DNA of 12,528 nucleotides from JBFXEO01 sp050180015 (GTDB taxonomy: Bacteria; Bacteroidota; Bacteroidia; Bacteroidales; Tenuifilaceae). The position numbers were made by a program, and so were the translations under genes. Location: contig JBFXEO010000070.1 in the NCBI GenBank assembly GCA_050180015.1, positions 1 through 12,528 on the forward strand. The letters are read 5' to 3'. The notes beneath the pieces are model-generated. The model did not search any database. It was given only the letters and a program-made list of their open reading frames with translations, and had not been told where the DNA came from. Positions 1 to 6,598 of the stretch are shown piece after piece; position 1 is the first letter of the stretch; each line of letters opens with the position of its first letter.

Positions 1-360
1 GTATGCTTTGGCGTATGCCTGAATTGCCCCTATACTTACGGAGTGTTCTCCTCCAATGGTGACTACAAATTTACCCTCTTTAAGCAGACCAGAGGTTCTG
101 CTACGGACAGCATCTACCATTGCTTCTGGGGTTTTCGATTCCAGAACTGGTTTATCCGTATAAATTCCAATTCTGTAAACCTCGGTATTGGTTTCTATAT
201 CATAAACTTCCATATTTGCCGATGCATCTAGCAATGCCCTGGGGCCATTGTCGGCCCCCTTAATCCAGGTGCTGGTGCCATCGTAGGGCACAGGCAGAAT
301 GGCTATTGGGGATGTTTTTCTTTTTGTGTAGGGTTTTGGTAAATCACCGTAATTAACCAT
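1..360 (-). CDS. speB: Agmatinase / arginase-family ureohydrolase, N-terminal part
   Basis: Reading from the ATG at 360 to the left edge gives 120 uninterrupted codons, so the 3' part of the gene is outside the window. The stretch ILPVPYDGTSTWIKGADNGP (residues 21-40) matches the substrate-loop start of agmatinases, and GGEHS (103-107) is the first metal-binding motif of the ureohydrolase fold, with His106 as a manganese ligand. The Asp-rich motifs of the dinuclear site would lie beyond the edge. Agmatinases hydrolyse agmatine to putrescine and urea in polyamine synthesis; agmatinase versus another ureohydrolase cannot be fully settled from this part alone, but the GTSTWIKGADNGP segment favours agmatinase. 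It is separated from the upstream stress operon by a terminator, so it is probably its own transcription unit. Confidence 0.85.
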   Translation of the reverse strand, partial: MVNYGDLPKPYTKRKTSPIAILPVPYDGTSTWIKGADNGPRALLDASANMEVYDIETNTEVYRIGIYTDKPVLESKTPEAMVDAVRSRTSGLLKEGKFVVTIGGEHSVSIGAIQAYAKAY

Positions 361-432
361 AGTAAATTGCTCGATTAAATATCTTGCAATTTTACAAAAA
401 AAATGGCATTCGGTAGGACTAGTATTTAACAT

Positions 433-472
433 AAAAATTGAAGGCTCCTACATAAATAGTAAGAGCCTTCAA
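433..472 (-). terminator. Intrinsic terminator of the sigma-factor operon
   Basis: TTGAAGGCTC (438-447) and GAGCCTTCAA (463-472) form a perfect 10-bp stem with a 15-nt loop. On the minus strand the stem is followed by a T tract (433-437), and on the plus strand by CTTTTTTA, so it could work in both directions. It sits about 20 nt past the stop codon of the Spy-like gene and before the agmatinase gene, which marks the end of the four-gene operon. Confidence 0.8.
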
Positions 473-491
473 CTTTTTTATGCGAAGCATT

Positions 492-1022
492 TTACTCCTG
501 GTCCAATTGCTGATTATAGCAATTCCCCATGCCTTTGCCCATTCCCTTTCCCATACCTTTGCCCATTCCATGCCTATTTGCTCCATCCATCATTCCTCCG
601 AAGCCTCTGCCGGAATGTGAATTGAAGTAAACTTTTTGTTCATCGGTCAAAATGGAGGAAATGGCGACCCTATGCGCTGCTCGTTTTTTCATTAACTGTG
701 ACATTATAGCAGCCGCCTCATCGATTGTTTTGTTGATTTCATTCATGTCCACCTTATCGGCTGTTTGCAGAGTCCGTAGATGAGCCCTTTTTTCCCTCAA
801 TTCATTTCGGAGCGGGGTAACTTCTTTCAGGTGTTTTACCCTCAGATCGTTGATCTTTTGCTGTTGATCTTCGGTTAAATTGGGTATTCTACATTCAAAC
901 TGTCCTATCAGGTCGTTGTTGTACCCGCCTCTGCCTTTGTTGAACTGCTGTCCCGGTTGGGAGTAGGCAGAAATCCCTGTAAGCATAAATGCTACTACTA
1001 AAAAACCACTAATCCTTTTCAT
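492..1022 (-). CDS. Secreted Spy/CpxP-like protein with Met-Gly-Lys repeat tail
   Basis: The 176-residue protein starts with a clear signal peptide (MKR, hydrophobic core to about residue 16, cleavage near the Ala19-Tyr20 region), so it should be periplasmic. Two LTxxQ-type motifs, LTEDQQQK (49-56) and ILTDEQKVYF (124-133), flank a long charged helical region. This is the layout of Spy/CpxP proteins, which act as periplasmic chaperones or stress sensors. The C-terminus carries four GMGK/GMGN units (152-167) plus a Met/His/Cys-containing neighbourhood (MM at 144-145, His151, Cys168), which may bind metal. It is the last gene of the operon led by the ECF sigma factor, 19 nt after the preceding gene. 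A role in envelope or metal stress is inferred from family and context. Confidence 0.8.
   Translation of the reverse strand: MKRISGFLVVAFMLTGISAYSQPGQQFNKGRGGYNNDLIGQFECRIPNLTEDQQQKINDLRVKHLKEVTPLRNELREKRAHLRTLQTADKVDMNEINKTIDEAAAIMSQLMKKRAAHRVAISSILTDEQKVYFNSHSGRGFGGMMDGANRHGMGKGMGKGMGKGMGNCYNQQLDQE
526..573 (-). repeat. Four imperfect 12-bp tandem repeats in the Spy-like gene
   Basis: On the plus strand the units read CCCATGCCTTTG, CCCATTCCCTTT, CCCATACCTTTG and CCCATTCCATGC. They encode the GMGK/GMGN tail. The unit length is a multiple of three, so gain or loss of a unit would keep the frame. Confidence 0.85.
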
Positions 1023-1041
1023 CGTAAATAGTTTAAGTTAA

Positions 1042-1584
1042 TTAATTCTGATTGTTATTGTTATTTCGGGGATTTTGAGATTGCCCCCTACGCATGCGAT
1101 CGTTGTAATGTCCCCGCTGAAAATTTTTCATTCGTCCCATAATTTTGCAAAATTGTTTTTGCTGTTCCGGGTTGCACATACCTTTTACTTCGAGTAAGTG
1201 CTCAACCATTCTTGTTTTCTGTTCCTTTTGCAGTTCGGCATACCTGTTTACCAGCATGTTTAGCGTATCGTTATTCGGATTTGTTTGAGAAATCTGTTCC
1301 ATTATCAACCGCGATACCGCTCTTACCTGATTATCTATGGAATCGAAATTCTGCCTGAAATTATCCCGTAGTACGCAGAATTGCTCCCTTTGCTCGGGGG
1401 CAAGTTGAAGCGTCCGACCGATAAAATCGCCACTTTCTTGTTCCATTCTGGCATTTCTGAAATTTGTGCTAATTCTATTCAGCGTATAGTACCTGTAGCC
1501 AATTGTTAGCAGCAACGATACTAGCAGGATGGACAGTATAATTACTGTTATAACAAGAATTCGTGTTTTAGTCAGGTAGTTCAT
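1042..1584 (-). CDS. Membrane-anchored CpxP/CnrX-like periplasmic sensor protein
   Basis: The 180-residue protein has one N-terminal transmembrane helix (about residues 8-30) without a convincing cleavage site, so the remainder should be a membrane-tethered periplasmic domain. The domain is helical and charged, with two LTxxQ-like motifs, LAPEQREQF (61-69) and CNPEQQKQF (137-145). This matches the heavy-metal sensor branch of the Spy/CpxP superfamily (CnrX, ZraP). Cys70, Cys137, Cys146 and His129 are possible ligands, but metal binding is not shown by the sequence. The tail is Arg/Asn rich. It starts 2 nt before the anti-sigma gene ends its own frame, so the two are probably translated together. 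By analogy with CnrYXH it may be the signal-receiving partner of the anti-sigma factor. Confidence 0.75.
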   Translation of the reverse strand: MNYLTKTRILVITVIILSILLVSLLLTIGYRYYTLNRISTNFRNARMEQESGDFIGRTLQLAPEQREQFCVLRDNFRQNFDSIDNQVRAVSRLIMEQISQTNPNNDTLNMLVNRYAELQKEQKTRMVEHLLEVKGMCNPEQQKQFCKIMGRMKNFQRGHYNDRMRRGQSQNPRNNNNNQN

Positions 1585-1586
1585 GG

Positions 1587-2039
1587 TTACTGGTTGTTTT
1601 GGTTTTCATCCAGAAGATAGTATGGATTGTTATCTAATACCGAGAAGTAATCCTCTGCAAAAAGTTCAGCTGATTCGTTAAGATTTATCTGCATGATATT
1701 TGATTCAATGCGGGATAGGAACGATCCTAAAAAAATACCCGTAACAATTGCTGCGGCCGATAGTGTTGCTAACAGTGTATATCGTTTAGGTGTAAACAGC
1801 ATTGAGTGTTTCTCAGGTTTTTCAGTAATTTGAGCTAAAACCTTGGCGGGTATAGCTGGGTTATAGCTATACTCTTTGACCTCATGTTCAACCCAGCTGT
1901 AAAGTTGCTTAATCCTGGTGAGCTCATTGCTGCATTGGTTGCATTCAGATAGATGTTGCCGAAGGGCCGATGCCTTATCCTTGCCCAGGTCACCATCGAT
2001 ATATTGAATCATTAGCCGTTTTGTTTCGTTGCAGTTCAT
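1587..2039 (-). CDS. Zinc-finger transmembrane anti-sigma factor
   Basis: The 150-residue protein begins with a putative zinc-finger (zf-HC2/ZAS) domain: Cys3 and the HxxxCxxC motif at His29, Cys33, Cys36. One transmembrane helix follows at about 88-110, then a short acidic periplasmic tail of some 40 residues. This is the usual layout of Bacteroidota anti-sigma factors that hold a group IV sigma factor at the inner membrane. It lies 56 nt downstream of the sigma gene in the same direction and directly before the sensor gene, as expected for a cognate pair. There is no extended FecR-like periplasmic domain, so it is not of the TonB/SusC transducer type. Confidence 0.85.
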   Translation of the reverse strand: MNCNETKRLMIQYIDGDLGKDKASALRQHLSECNQCSNELTRIKQLYSWVEHEVKEYSYNPAIPAKVLAQITEKPEKHSMLFTPKRYTLLATLSAAAIVTGIFLGSFLSRIESNIMQINLNESAELFAEDYFSVLDNNPYYLLDENQNNQ

Positions 2040-2095
2040 GGGTTTTACTATTTACTGGTTGGACACATAAGATTTTATAAACTTGCGCTATCCGC

Positions 2096-2674
2096 TTATT
2101 TTTTTTGAGGGTGGGTCAAATATTTTCTCAAGTTGGTTTTTGCCCTAAAAAGTAACGATTCTACCGATGAGGTGGAAACATCCATTACTTCGGCAATTTC
2201 TTTGTACGATAAATCCTGATATTTGCTGAGGATAAGAGCTATACGTTGATTTTCCGGAAGTTTGTTGATGGCCCGCTTAAACAGCTTTTTATTTTCGCCG
2301 GATGTAATGGCATGGTCGGCCTCTGCCTCTACCGGCGATAATACCTGAAAGTTATCCTCCGCTCGGGCTCCTTTCCCCCATAGGTTGAAGCTGATGACGG
2401 ATGCCTCACGTCTTTTCTTCCGCAAGTAGTTCAACGATTTATTTACGGCTATCCGGTATAGCCATGTCGATAATTTTGATTCGTTCCTGAAGTTTGCCAG
2501 CGATTCAAATAGTTCAATGAAAACCTCCTGGGCTAAGTCTTCCGCTTCAGTATATGAAGCTACAAACCCCCTGCAGGTTGTCACCACCATTTTTTGGTAT
2601 TTATCCATAAGCTCTGCGAAGGCCTTATGATCGTTTTCGGCTACAACCCTATGAACTAGAATATTATCGTCCAT
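2096..2674 (-). CDS. ECF (group IV) RNA polymerase sigma factor
   Basis: The 192-residue protein has sigma region 2 at about 20-88, including the DLAQEVFIELF core-binding segment and the STWLYRIAVNKSLNYLRKK stretch used for -10 recognition. Sigma region 4 lies at about 130-185, with the helix-turn-helix LSYKEIAEVMDVSTSSVESL. Length and layout are typical of RpoE-like ECF factors. It heads the operon with the anti-sigma and two Spy-like genes, so it probably activates them and itself in response to envelope or metal stress. No clear primary-sigma -7 element is seen upstream on this strand, which would fit autoregulation from its own promoter, but that promoter could not be identified with confidence. 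Confidence 0.9.
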   Translation of the reverse strand: MDDNILVHRVVAENDHKAFAELMDKYQKMVVTTCRGFVASYTEAEDLAQEVFIELFESLANFRNESKLSTWLYRIAVNKSLNYLRKKRREASVISFNLWGKGARAEDNFQVLSPVEAEADHAITSGENKKLFKRAINKLPENQRIALILSKYQDLSYKEIAEVMDVSTSSVESLLFRAKTNLRKYLTHPQKK

Positions 2675-2740
2675 TACTTAGTATTTCATTCAATATTTTT
2701 GACAACCATCCGGCCGGTTTCTTGCGCTTAATGCGGAAAT

Positions 2741-2759
2741 TTTTTACTAAAAGTAAAAA
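2741..2759. repeat. 8-bp inverted repeat between the divergent sigma and HAMP genes
   Basis: TTTTTACT (2741-2748) and AGTAAAAA (2752-2759) are a perfect inverted repeat around a 3-nt centre. It lies about 67 nt upstream of the sigma gene and 64 nt upstream of the plus-strand gene, so it could be an operator. The AT richness makes chance occurrence possible. Confidence 0.35.
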
Positions 2760-2798
2760 TAACTTACAGTTTAACATTCAATATCTTTTACATACTTA

Positions 2799-2806
2799 TA
2801 CTTTTG
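2799..2806 (+). promoter_or_regulatory. -7 element of the HAMP-trkH promoter
   Basis: TACTTTTG matches the Bacteroidota -7 consensus TAnnTTTG at all fixed positions and ends 16 nt before the start codon at 2823. No good TTTG -33 element was found at the expected spacing, so only the -7 half is supported. Confidence 0.5.
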
Positions 2807-2822
2807 TAGAAACTTTATTAAA

Positions 2823-3575
2823 ATGGGAATACGATTTAAGGTAATAGCCGGATTTATAATATTGGCTTTGCTCCTGGTAATTTCTGGTTTAATATCGATA
2901 TACGAGTTAACCAAGCTGGGAAACTATGTTAATACCCTTCTGGTTGAGAACTACCGGAGCATTGATTATGCCCGGGATATGTCAAACAGCCTTGAGAAGC
3001 AGAAAAGAGCATTTATTATGGCTATTGGAGGCGAGAATGAAAAAGCCCTATCGTTGTACAATGCCTCTAAAGCCGATTTTGAGGAAAACCTTCGGAAAGC
3101 GTCCAATAACCTTACCATACCCGGAGAGGTAAATCATGTCGATTCTATAGCCATACTTTTTTCCACTTACACACCAACCGCGGAGGCATTTATAAAGAAT
3201 TCTGACAGCAATATTAACACCTATTTAAACGATATTCAACCTAAAGTAGGCCTCATTCAGGATAAGATAAACGATTTACTTACAATTAATCAGCAAAACT
3301 TTGTTCAAACGGCTTCCCTGCTGGAGAAAAGTCCGTATAGAACTATTTTGCCTGGATTACTGGTAGTTATCACAAGCATTGTGTTTTCAATCATATTTTA
3401 CTATATGATTTTATACTACATGGTAAAGCCTATAATCAGGGTTACAAAAGGTATTAACGATTTTGTTAAGTATAAAAAACCTTTCGAAGTTAGCATTGAG
3501 ACCAAGGACGAATTGAATGATCTTAAGGAATCGGTAAAAAATTTGATTACCATCAAAAGCCTCCAAAAGAACTAG
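2823..3575 (+). CDS. Membrane four-helix-bundle/HAMP receptor without output domain
   Basis: The 250-residue protein has a transmembrane helix at about 8-27, an extracytoplasmic helical region to about 172 that resembles the four-helix-bundle sensor of chemoreceptors, a second transmembrane helix at about 174-200, and a HAMP domain at about 200-245 (conserved Pro at its start, DELNDL in its second helix). It ends just after the HAMP, with no kinase, methyl-accepting, cyclase or other output domain. The stop codon is separated from the trkH start by a single base, so translation is probably coupled. It may pass a signal to TrkH or to an unlinked partner; this is inference. A truncated histidine kinase gene is another reading, but no kinase remnant follows. 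Confidence 0.75.
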   Translation: MGIRFKVIAGFIILALLLVISGLISIYELTKLGNYVNTLLVENYRSIDYARDMSNSLEKQKRAFIMAIGGENEKALSLYNASKADFEENLRKASNNLTIPGEVNHVDSIAILFSTYTPTAEAFIKNSDSNINTYLNDIQPKVGLIQDKINDLLTINQQNFVQTASLLEKSPYRTILPGLLVVITSIVFSIIFYYMILYYMVKPIIRVTKGINDFVKYKKPFEVSIETKDELNDLKESVKNLITIKSLQKN

Positions 3576-3576
3576 C

Positions 3577-5016
3577 ATGAGACCACATGTGGTATTAAGG
3601 TATATCGGTTTAGTAATGTTGCTCAATGCAGCGTTTATTTTTGTTTCATTTACCATATCGCTGTATAATAATGATGCGGGGGAGCTGCCGTTGCTTTACA
3701 GTTTTTTGATTACCGCTTTAATGGGAATTTTTCCCCTGGTATTTGTTCCAAAATCGCTGACCCTCTCTAACCGGGAGTCTTACTTTGTGGTGGTACTCAG
3801 CTGGATTATTTCCTGCTTTGTTGGAATGCTTCCATTTTTATTATGGGGTGGGGAATTTACCTTTGTTAAAGCGTTGTTCGAGAGCGTATCGGGTTATACC
3901 ACAACGGGGGCATCTATACTCAATAATGTTGAAGCGCTCCCCAGGGGTTTGCTATTCTGGCGATCCTCTACCCATTGGATTGGTGGTATTGGTATAGTTG
4001 TTTTCATGCTGGTGATTTTGCCGTCGCTGGGAAAAGCGCAGATGACCCTTTCAAAAATGGAAATTTCCCCGCTGGCGCAGGAGAATTTTAAGTATAAAAC
4101 CCGCAAGATGCTTAATATAATCCTATTTGTATATATAGGGCTTACCGTAACCCAAACCATTCTTTTAATGATTTTTGGCATGAGCCTTTTTGATGCCGTT
4201 ACCCATGCCTTTGCAACCATTGCTACGGGTGGATTTTCGACTAAGAATACAAGTATAGCCTATTTTAACAGCCTTCCTATAGATATAGTGGTTATTATTT
4301 TCATGTTTATTTCAGGAATTCACTTCGGATTGATATATACAACTTTGGCACTACGAAAAACCAATGTATTTAGTTCTCCTATAGTAAAATATTACTTTTT
4401 TGTAACAATTTTTGGTATTGCGGTGGTTGCCATGAATTTGCACGGAAACATTTACCAAACATGGGGCGAAAGTTTCAGGTATGCCGCGTTTCAGGTTGTT
4501 TCACTTTCAACTACAACCGGGTTTGCCAATGCCGATTCATCCGTTTGGCCGCCATTCTCCATAGGTATAATCCTATTCTTTACAATTCAGTGTGCATGTT
4601 CCGGATCTACCGCCGGAGGAATGAAGATAGACCGGGTTGTTATATTTTTTCAGGCACTTAAAAGCCAGGTGTTAAAAGTTCAACACCCCCAGGCAGTAAT
4701 CCCTGTCCGGTTGGGAAAATCTATTATCAGCGATGAAATTGTTGGCTCGGTTATCCTTTTTATCGTACTTTATATTGTTATACTGCTGATTAGTACGCTT
4801 ATTTTAGCTTCGATGGGGATTGATTTGATTACTGGTTTTTCTGCATCTGCTGCAACCATGGGAAATGCCGGGCCAGGCTTTGGCTTGGTAGGTTCCATGA
4901 GCAATTTCTCCAAGCTGCCGGATGCCGCCCTTATGGTTCTTTCCTTTGATATGCTTTTGGGGCGACTGGAAATATTTGGGCTGATACTATTATTTATGTA
5001 TAAGTCCTGGAAGTAA
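3577..5016 (+). CDS. trkH: TrkH-family potassium uptake channel subunit
   Basis: The 479-residue integral membrane protein has the four pore-loop repeats of the TrkH/KtrB family: SGYTTTGAS (105-113), ATIATGGFSTKN (213-224), SLSTTTGFANAD (309-320) and SAATMGNAGPGFG (424-436). Each keeps the selectivity-filter glycine. HWIGGIGI (133-140), CSGSTAGGMKIDR (341-353) and the final FDMLLGRLEIF (457-467) are also family hallmarks. Length is close to other TrkH proteins. TrkH imports K+ and normally needs the cytoplasmic NAD/ATP-binding subunit TrkA; no trkA is seen in this window. The gene is the second of a two-gene unit, and an insertion sequence begins about 25 nt past its stop codon. Confidence 0.93.
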   Translation: MRPHVVLRYIGLVMLLNAAFIFVSFTISLYNNDAGELPLLYSFLITALMGIFPLVFVPKSLTLSNRESYFVVVLSWIISCFVGMLPFLLWGGEFTFVKALFESVSGYTTTGASILNNVEALPRGLLFWRSSTHWIGGIGIVVFMLVILPSLGKAQMTLSKMEISPLAQENFKYKTRKMLNIILFVYIGLTVTQTILLMIFGMSLFDAVTHAFATIATGGFSTKNTSIAYFNSLPIDIVVIIFMFISGIHFGLIYTTLALRKTNVFSSPIVKYYFFVTIFGIAVVAMNLHGNIYQTWGESFRYAAFQVVSLSTTTGFANADSSVWPPFSIGIILFFTIQCACSGSTAGGMKIDRVVIFFQALKSQVLKVQHPQAVIPVRLGKSIISDEIVGSVILFIVLYIVILLISTLILASMGIDLITGFSASAATMGNAGPGFGLVGSMSNFSKLPDAALMVLSFDMLLGRLEIFGLILLFMYKSWK

Positions 5017-5041
5017 ATAAAACCGCAATGACGATACAATT

Positions 5042-5086
5042 AAAAAACACCCCAAAAGTTGGACACAACTTTTGGGGTGTTTTTTT
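5042..5086 (+). terminator. 20-bp hairpin at the IS left end, likely terminator after trkH
   Basis: Positions 5042-5061 and 5066-5085 are perfectly complementary 20-nt arms around the tetraloop GACA. The core is ACCCC/GGGGT and the descending arm ends in a run of seven T residues (5080-5086). On the plus strand this resembles a strong rho-independent terminator, which would stop trkH read-through into the transposase. The left terminal repeat of the IS lies inside the ascending arm, and the transposase ATG (5087) directly follows the T run. Confidence 0.65.
5048..5064 (+). repeat. IS left terminal inverted repeat (inner part)
   Basis: CACCCCAAAAGTTGGAC aligns to the complement of the right end with three mismatches over its last 16 bases. 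It also forms most of the ascending arm of the hairpin. The outer boundary is uncertain by several bases. Confidence 0.65.
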
Positions 5087-5630
5087 ATGAGCGGAAAAAG
5101 GAAGTATTCAGATCAGCAGCGTTTGGAAGCAGTATTAGAAGTCTTAGAGAAAGGCGTTTCACTATGTGAAGTAGTTCGTCGCTTAGGAACAGACCACAAG
5201 AGTATTCGACGCTGGGTTGCATTTTATGGGCAATATGGAGTTAAAGGTATATGCTCAATTAAAAAAAGCTAGTTATAGCGGTGACTTTAGATTATCTGTT
5301 GTCCGCTATATGCGTGAAAATCATTTATCTCTGTTCGAGACAGCAGTAAAGTTCGGTATTTCGAACGAAAGCGTTGTCCTTGCCTGGGATCGACTGTATG
5401 AGTCAGAAGGAGTCTCAGCACTTTACCGGGATAATCGGGGAAAGATGAAAAAGCCACATAAACATAAACAATCAACAGGGGCAAAATCTGTAAAATCTAC
5501 CAAAGACAATCTTCTTGAGGAGTTAGAATACCTTCGGGCAGAGAATGCTTACTTAAAAAAATTGAGGGCCTTAGCCGAGCAACGCGTATCCCGAGAGAGC
5601 GGGAACGTGCCCAAACCATCGAAAGACTAA
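5087..5630 (+). pseudogene. IS150-like OrfA (DNA-binding, double HTH), frameshifted
   Basis: Translation from the ATG at 5087 gives MSGKRKYSDQQRLEAV and a first helix-turn-helix (LCEVVRRLGTDHKSIRRW), then stops at 5270-5272. The continuation YSGDFRLSVVRYMREN with a second helix-turn-helix (LSLFETAVKFGISNESVVLAW) and a C-terminal leucine-zipper-like helix (LEELEYLRAENAYLKKL) is in the next frame up to 5630. The frames join at a run of seven A (5261-5267); with six A the two parts read straight through as SIKKASYSGDF. So there is one extra A, either a mutation, a sequencing error, or something corrected by transcriptional slippage. OrfA proteins bind the IS ends and regulate transposition. A TTG at 5072 also opens this frame but lies inside the hairpin and is not the likely start. 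Confidence 0.8.
5555..5561 (+). promoter_or_regulatory. Candidate -1 frameshift heptamer A AAA AAA between OrfA and OrfB
   Basis: In the OrfA frame the codons are TTA AAA AAA TTG, giving the heptamer A AAA AAA. A -1 slip leads into the OrfB frame, which is open from here (IEGLSRATRIPRERERAQTIERLRP and on to MARSTFYY at 5672). IS3-family elements typically make their OrfAB transposase by this kind of -1 slip, so this is the expected place for it. Confidence 0.6.
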
Positions 5631-6446
5631 GGCCGCACCATCGGCTTTCGGCACTACTGAAAGTCGCAGGGATGGCACGTAGTACATTTTACTACCAGCT
5701 TAAACAATCGAAGTTGCCGGATAAATATGCCCGCGAAAAAGAAGAGATCGTAAGCATATACCACGAACATCAAGGGCACTACGGTCATCGCCGGATTACC
5801 GCGGAGATGAAGAACCGAGGATATCTCATTAATCACAAGACAACCATTAAACTAATGAAAACCTGTGGGGTAAAATGTCGTGTCAGGCTTCGTAAGTACC
5901 TTTCATACAGGGGGGAACAGGCAAAATTGCCCCAAACCTGCTTGAACGCAACTTTATTGCGGATATGCCTAATCAGAAATGGGTTACAGATCTTACTGAG
6001 TTTTCCTTGTTCGGTAAAAAACTGTACCTGTCGCCAACAATGGATTTGTACAATAGAGAAATAATAAGTTATGACATATCTGACAGGCCTACTTCTTATC
6101 AGACAATACAGATGCTTGATCGAGCGTTTAAGAAACTACAGGATAAAACAAACTTAATCCTGCACTCCGATCAGGGTTGGCAATATCAAAGAAACGATAT
6201 CAACGCAGGCTCCGACAGGAAGGTATCAGACAGAGCATGTCCCGCAAGGGGAATTGTTTGGATAATGCCGTAAGGGAAAACTTTTTCGGGCTGTTAAAAT
6301 CCGAATTATTATATTTACAGGAGTTTGAATCAATCGAACACTTCCGCAAGGAAATAGAAGAGTATATTGACTATTACAATAATAAACGGATAAAGACCGG
6401 TTTAAACAACATGAGTCCGGTACAATACCGAACTCATGCAATTTAA
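5561..6446 (+). pseudogene. IS150-like OrfB (DDE transposase), two frameshifts
   Basis: OrfB begins in the -1 frame relative to OrfA. It carries MARSTFYYQL (from 5672) and the HTH_21-type HGHYGHRRI-like segment GHYGHRRITAEMKNRGY. It changes frame near 5915-5924, where GEQAKL is followed by IAPNLLERNFIADMPNQKW in the next frame, consistent with loss of one base. It changes again near 6190, where HSDQGWQYQ is followed by KKRYQRRLRQEG, consistent with loss of the T of an ATG codon. The rve core residues are all present: Asp in WVTDLTEF, Asp in LHSDQGWQY, and Glu in VRENFFGLLKSELLY. The frame closes after NNMSPVQYRTHAI. Because the two breaks are outside homopolymers, real decay is more likely than sequencing error. 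Confidence 0.85.
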
Positions 6447-6458
6447 TTTTATTAACCC

Positions 6459-6477
6459 GTCCAATATTTTGGGTACA
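6459..6477 (-). repeat. IS right terminal inverted repeat
   Basis: GTCCAATATTTTGGGTACA is the imperfect inverted copy of the left end and starts 12 nt after the OrfB stop codon. The outermost bases may extend to about 6481. Confidence 0.65.
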
Positions 6478-6510
6478 CTTCAAAAATCAAGGGCTTTTTT
6501 GTTAATCCTG

Positions 6511-6584
6511 CGGTCTGGACGAGACTCGAACTCGCGACCCCATGCGTGACAGGCATGTATTCTAACCAACTGAACTACCAGACC
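6511..6584 (-). tRNA. tRNA-Asp (GTC)
   Basis: On the minus strand the gene runs from GGTCTGG (5' acceptor strand, 6584) to CCAGACC (6512-6518) with a G discriminator at 6511. Acceptor pairing is 7/7. The D arm contains AGTTCAGTTGGTTAGAAT, the anticodon arm is CATGC-CTGTCAC-GCATG with anticodon GTC, and the T arm has GAGTTCGAGTCTC. Length is 74 without CCA, which is not encoded (the next bases are CAG). The variable loop and all invariant positions look normal, so the gene should be functional. It follows rsmD in the same direction but has its own promoter. Confidence 0.96.
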
Positions 6585-6598
6585 GTTTAAAAGCGATG

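Larger units (their letters stand above)
5042..6481 (+). mobile_element. IS3-family (IS150-like) insertion sequence, decayed
   Basis: The element carries an OrfA with two helix-turn-helix blocks and an OrfB with a DDE integrase core, in the order and size (about 1.44 kb) of the IS150 group. Terminal inverted repeats are imperfect: the left inward sequence ACCCCAAAAGTTGGAC (5049-5064) aligns with ACCCAAAATATTGGAC (complement of 6459-6474). The exact tips and a target duplication could not be fixed, because A-rich flanks on both sides give several equal solutions. Three frame disruptions in the transposase reading frame make this copy probably inactive on its own. It sits between trkH and tRNA-Asp. 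Confidence 0.85.

Noticed and set aside
43..231. Plus-strand open frame of 62 codons
   Set aside because: It is antisense to the agmatinase gene, which has clear family motifs on the minus strand.
387..394. -7 element TAAAATTG for the agmatinase gene (minus strand)
   Set aside because: It misses one fixed consensus base and has no -33 partner at a normal distance.
2675..2710. ECF-type autoregulated promoter upstream of the sigma gene (TTGTC and TAC with 17-nt spacing on the minus strand)
   Set aside because: The elements are too short and there is no known consensus for this sigma group to compare with.
5036..6487. Target-site duplication of the IS
   Set aside because: AAA or AAAA occurs on both sides, but the A-rich flanks allow several alignments and none gives symmetric terminal repeats.
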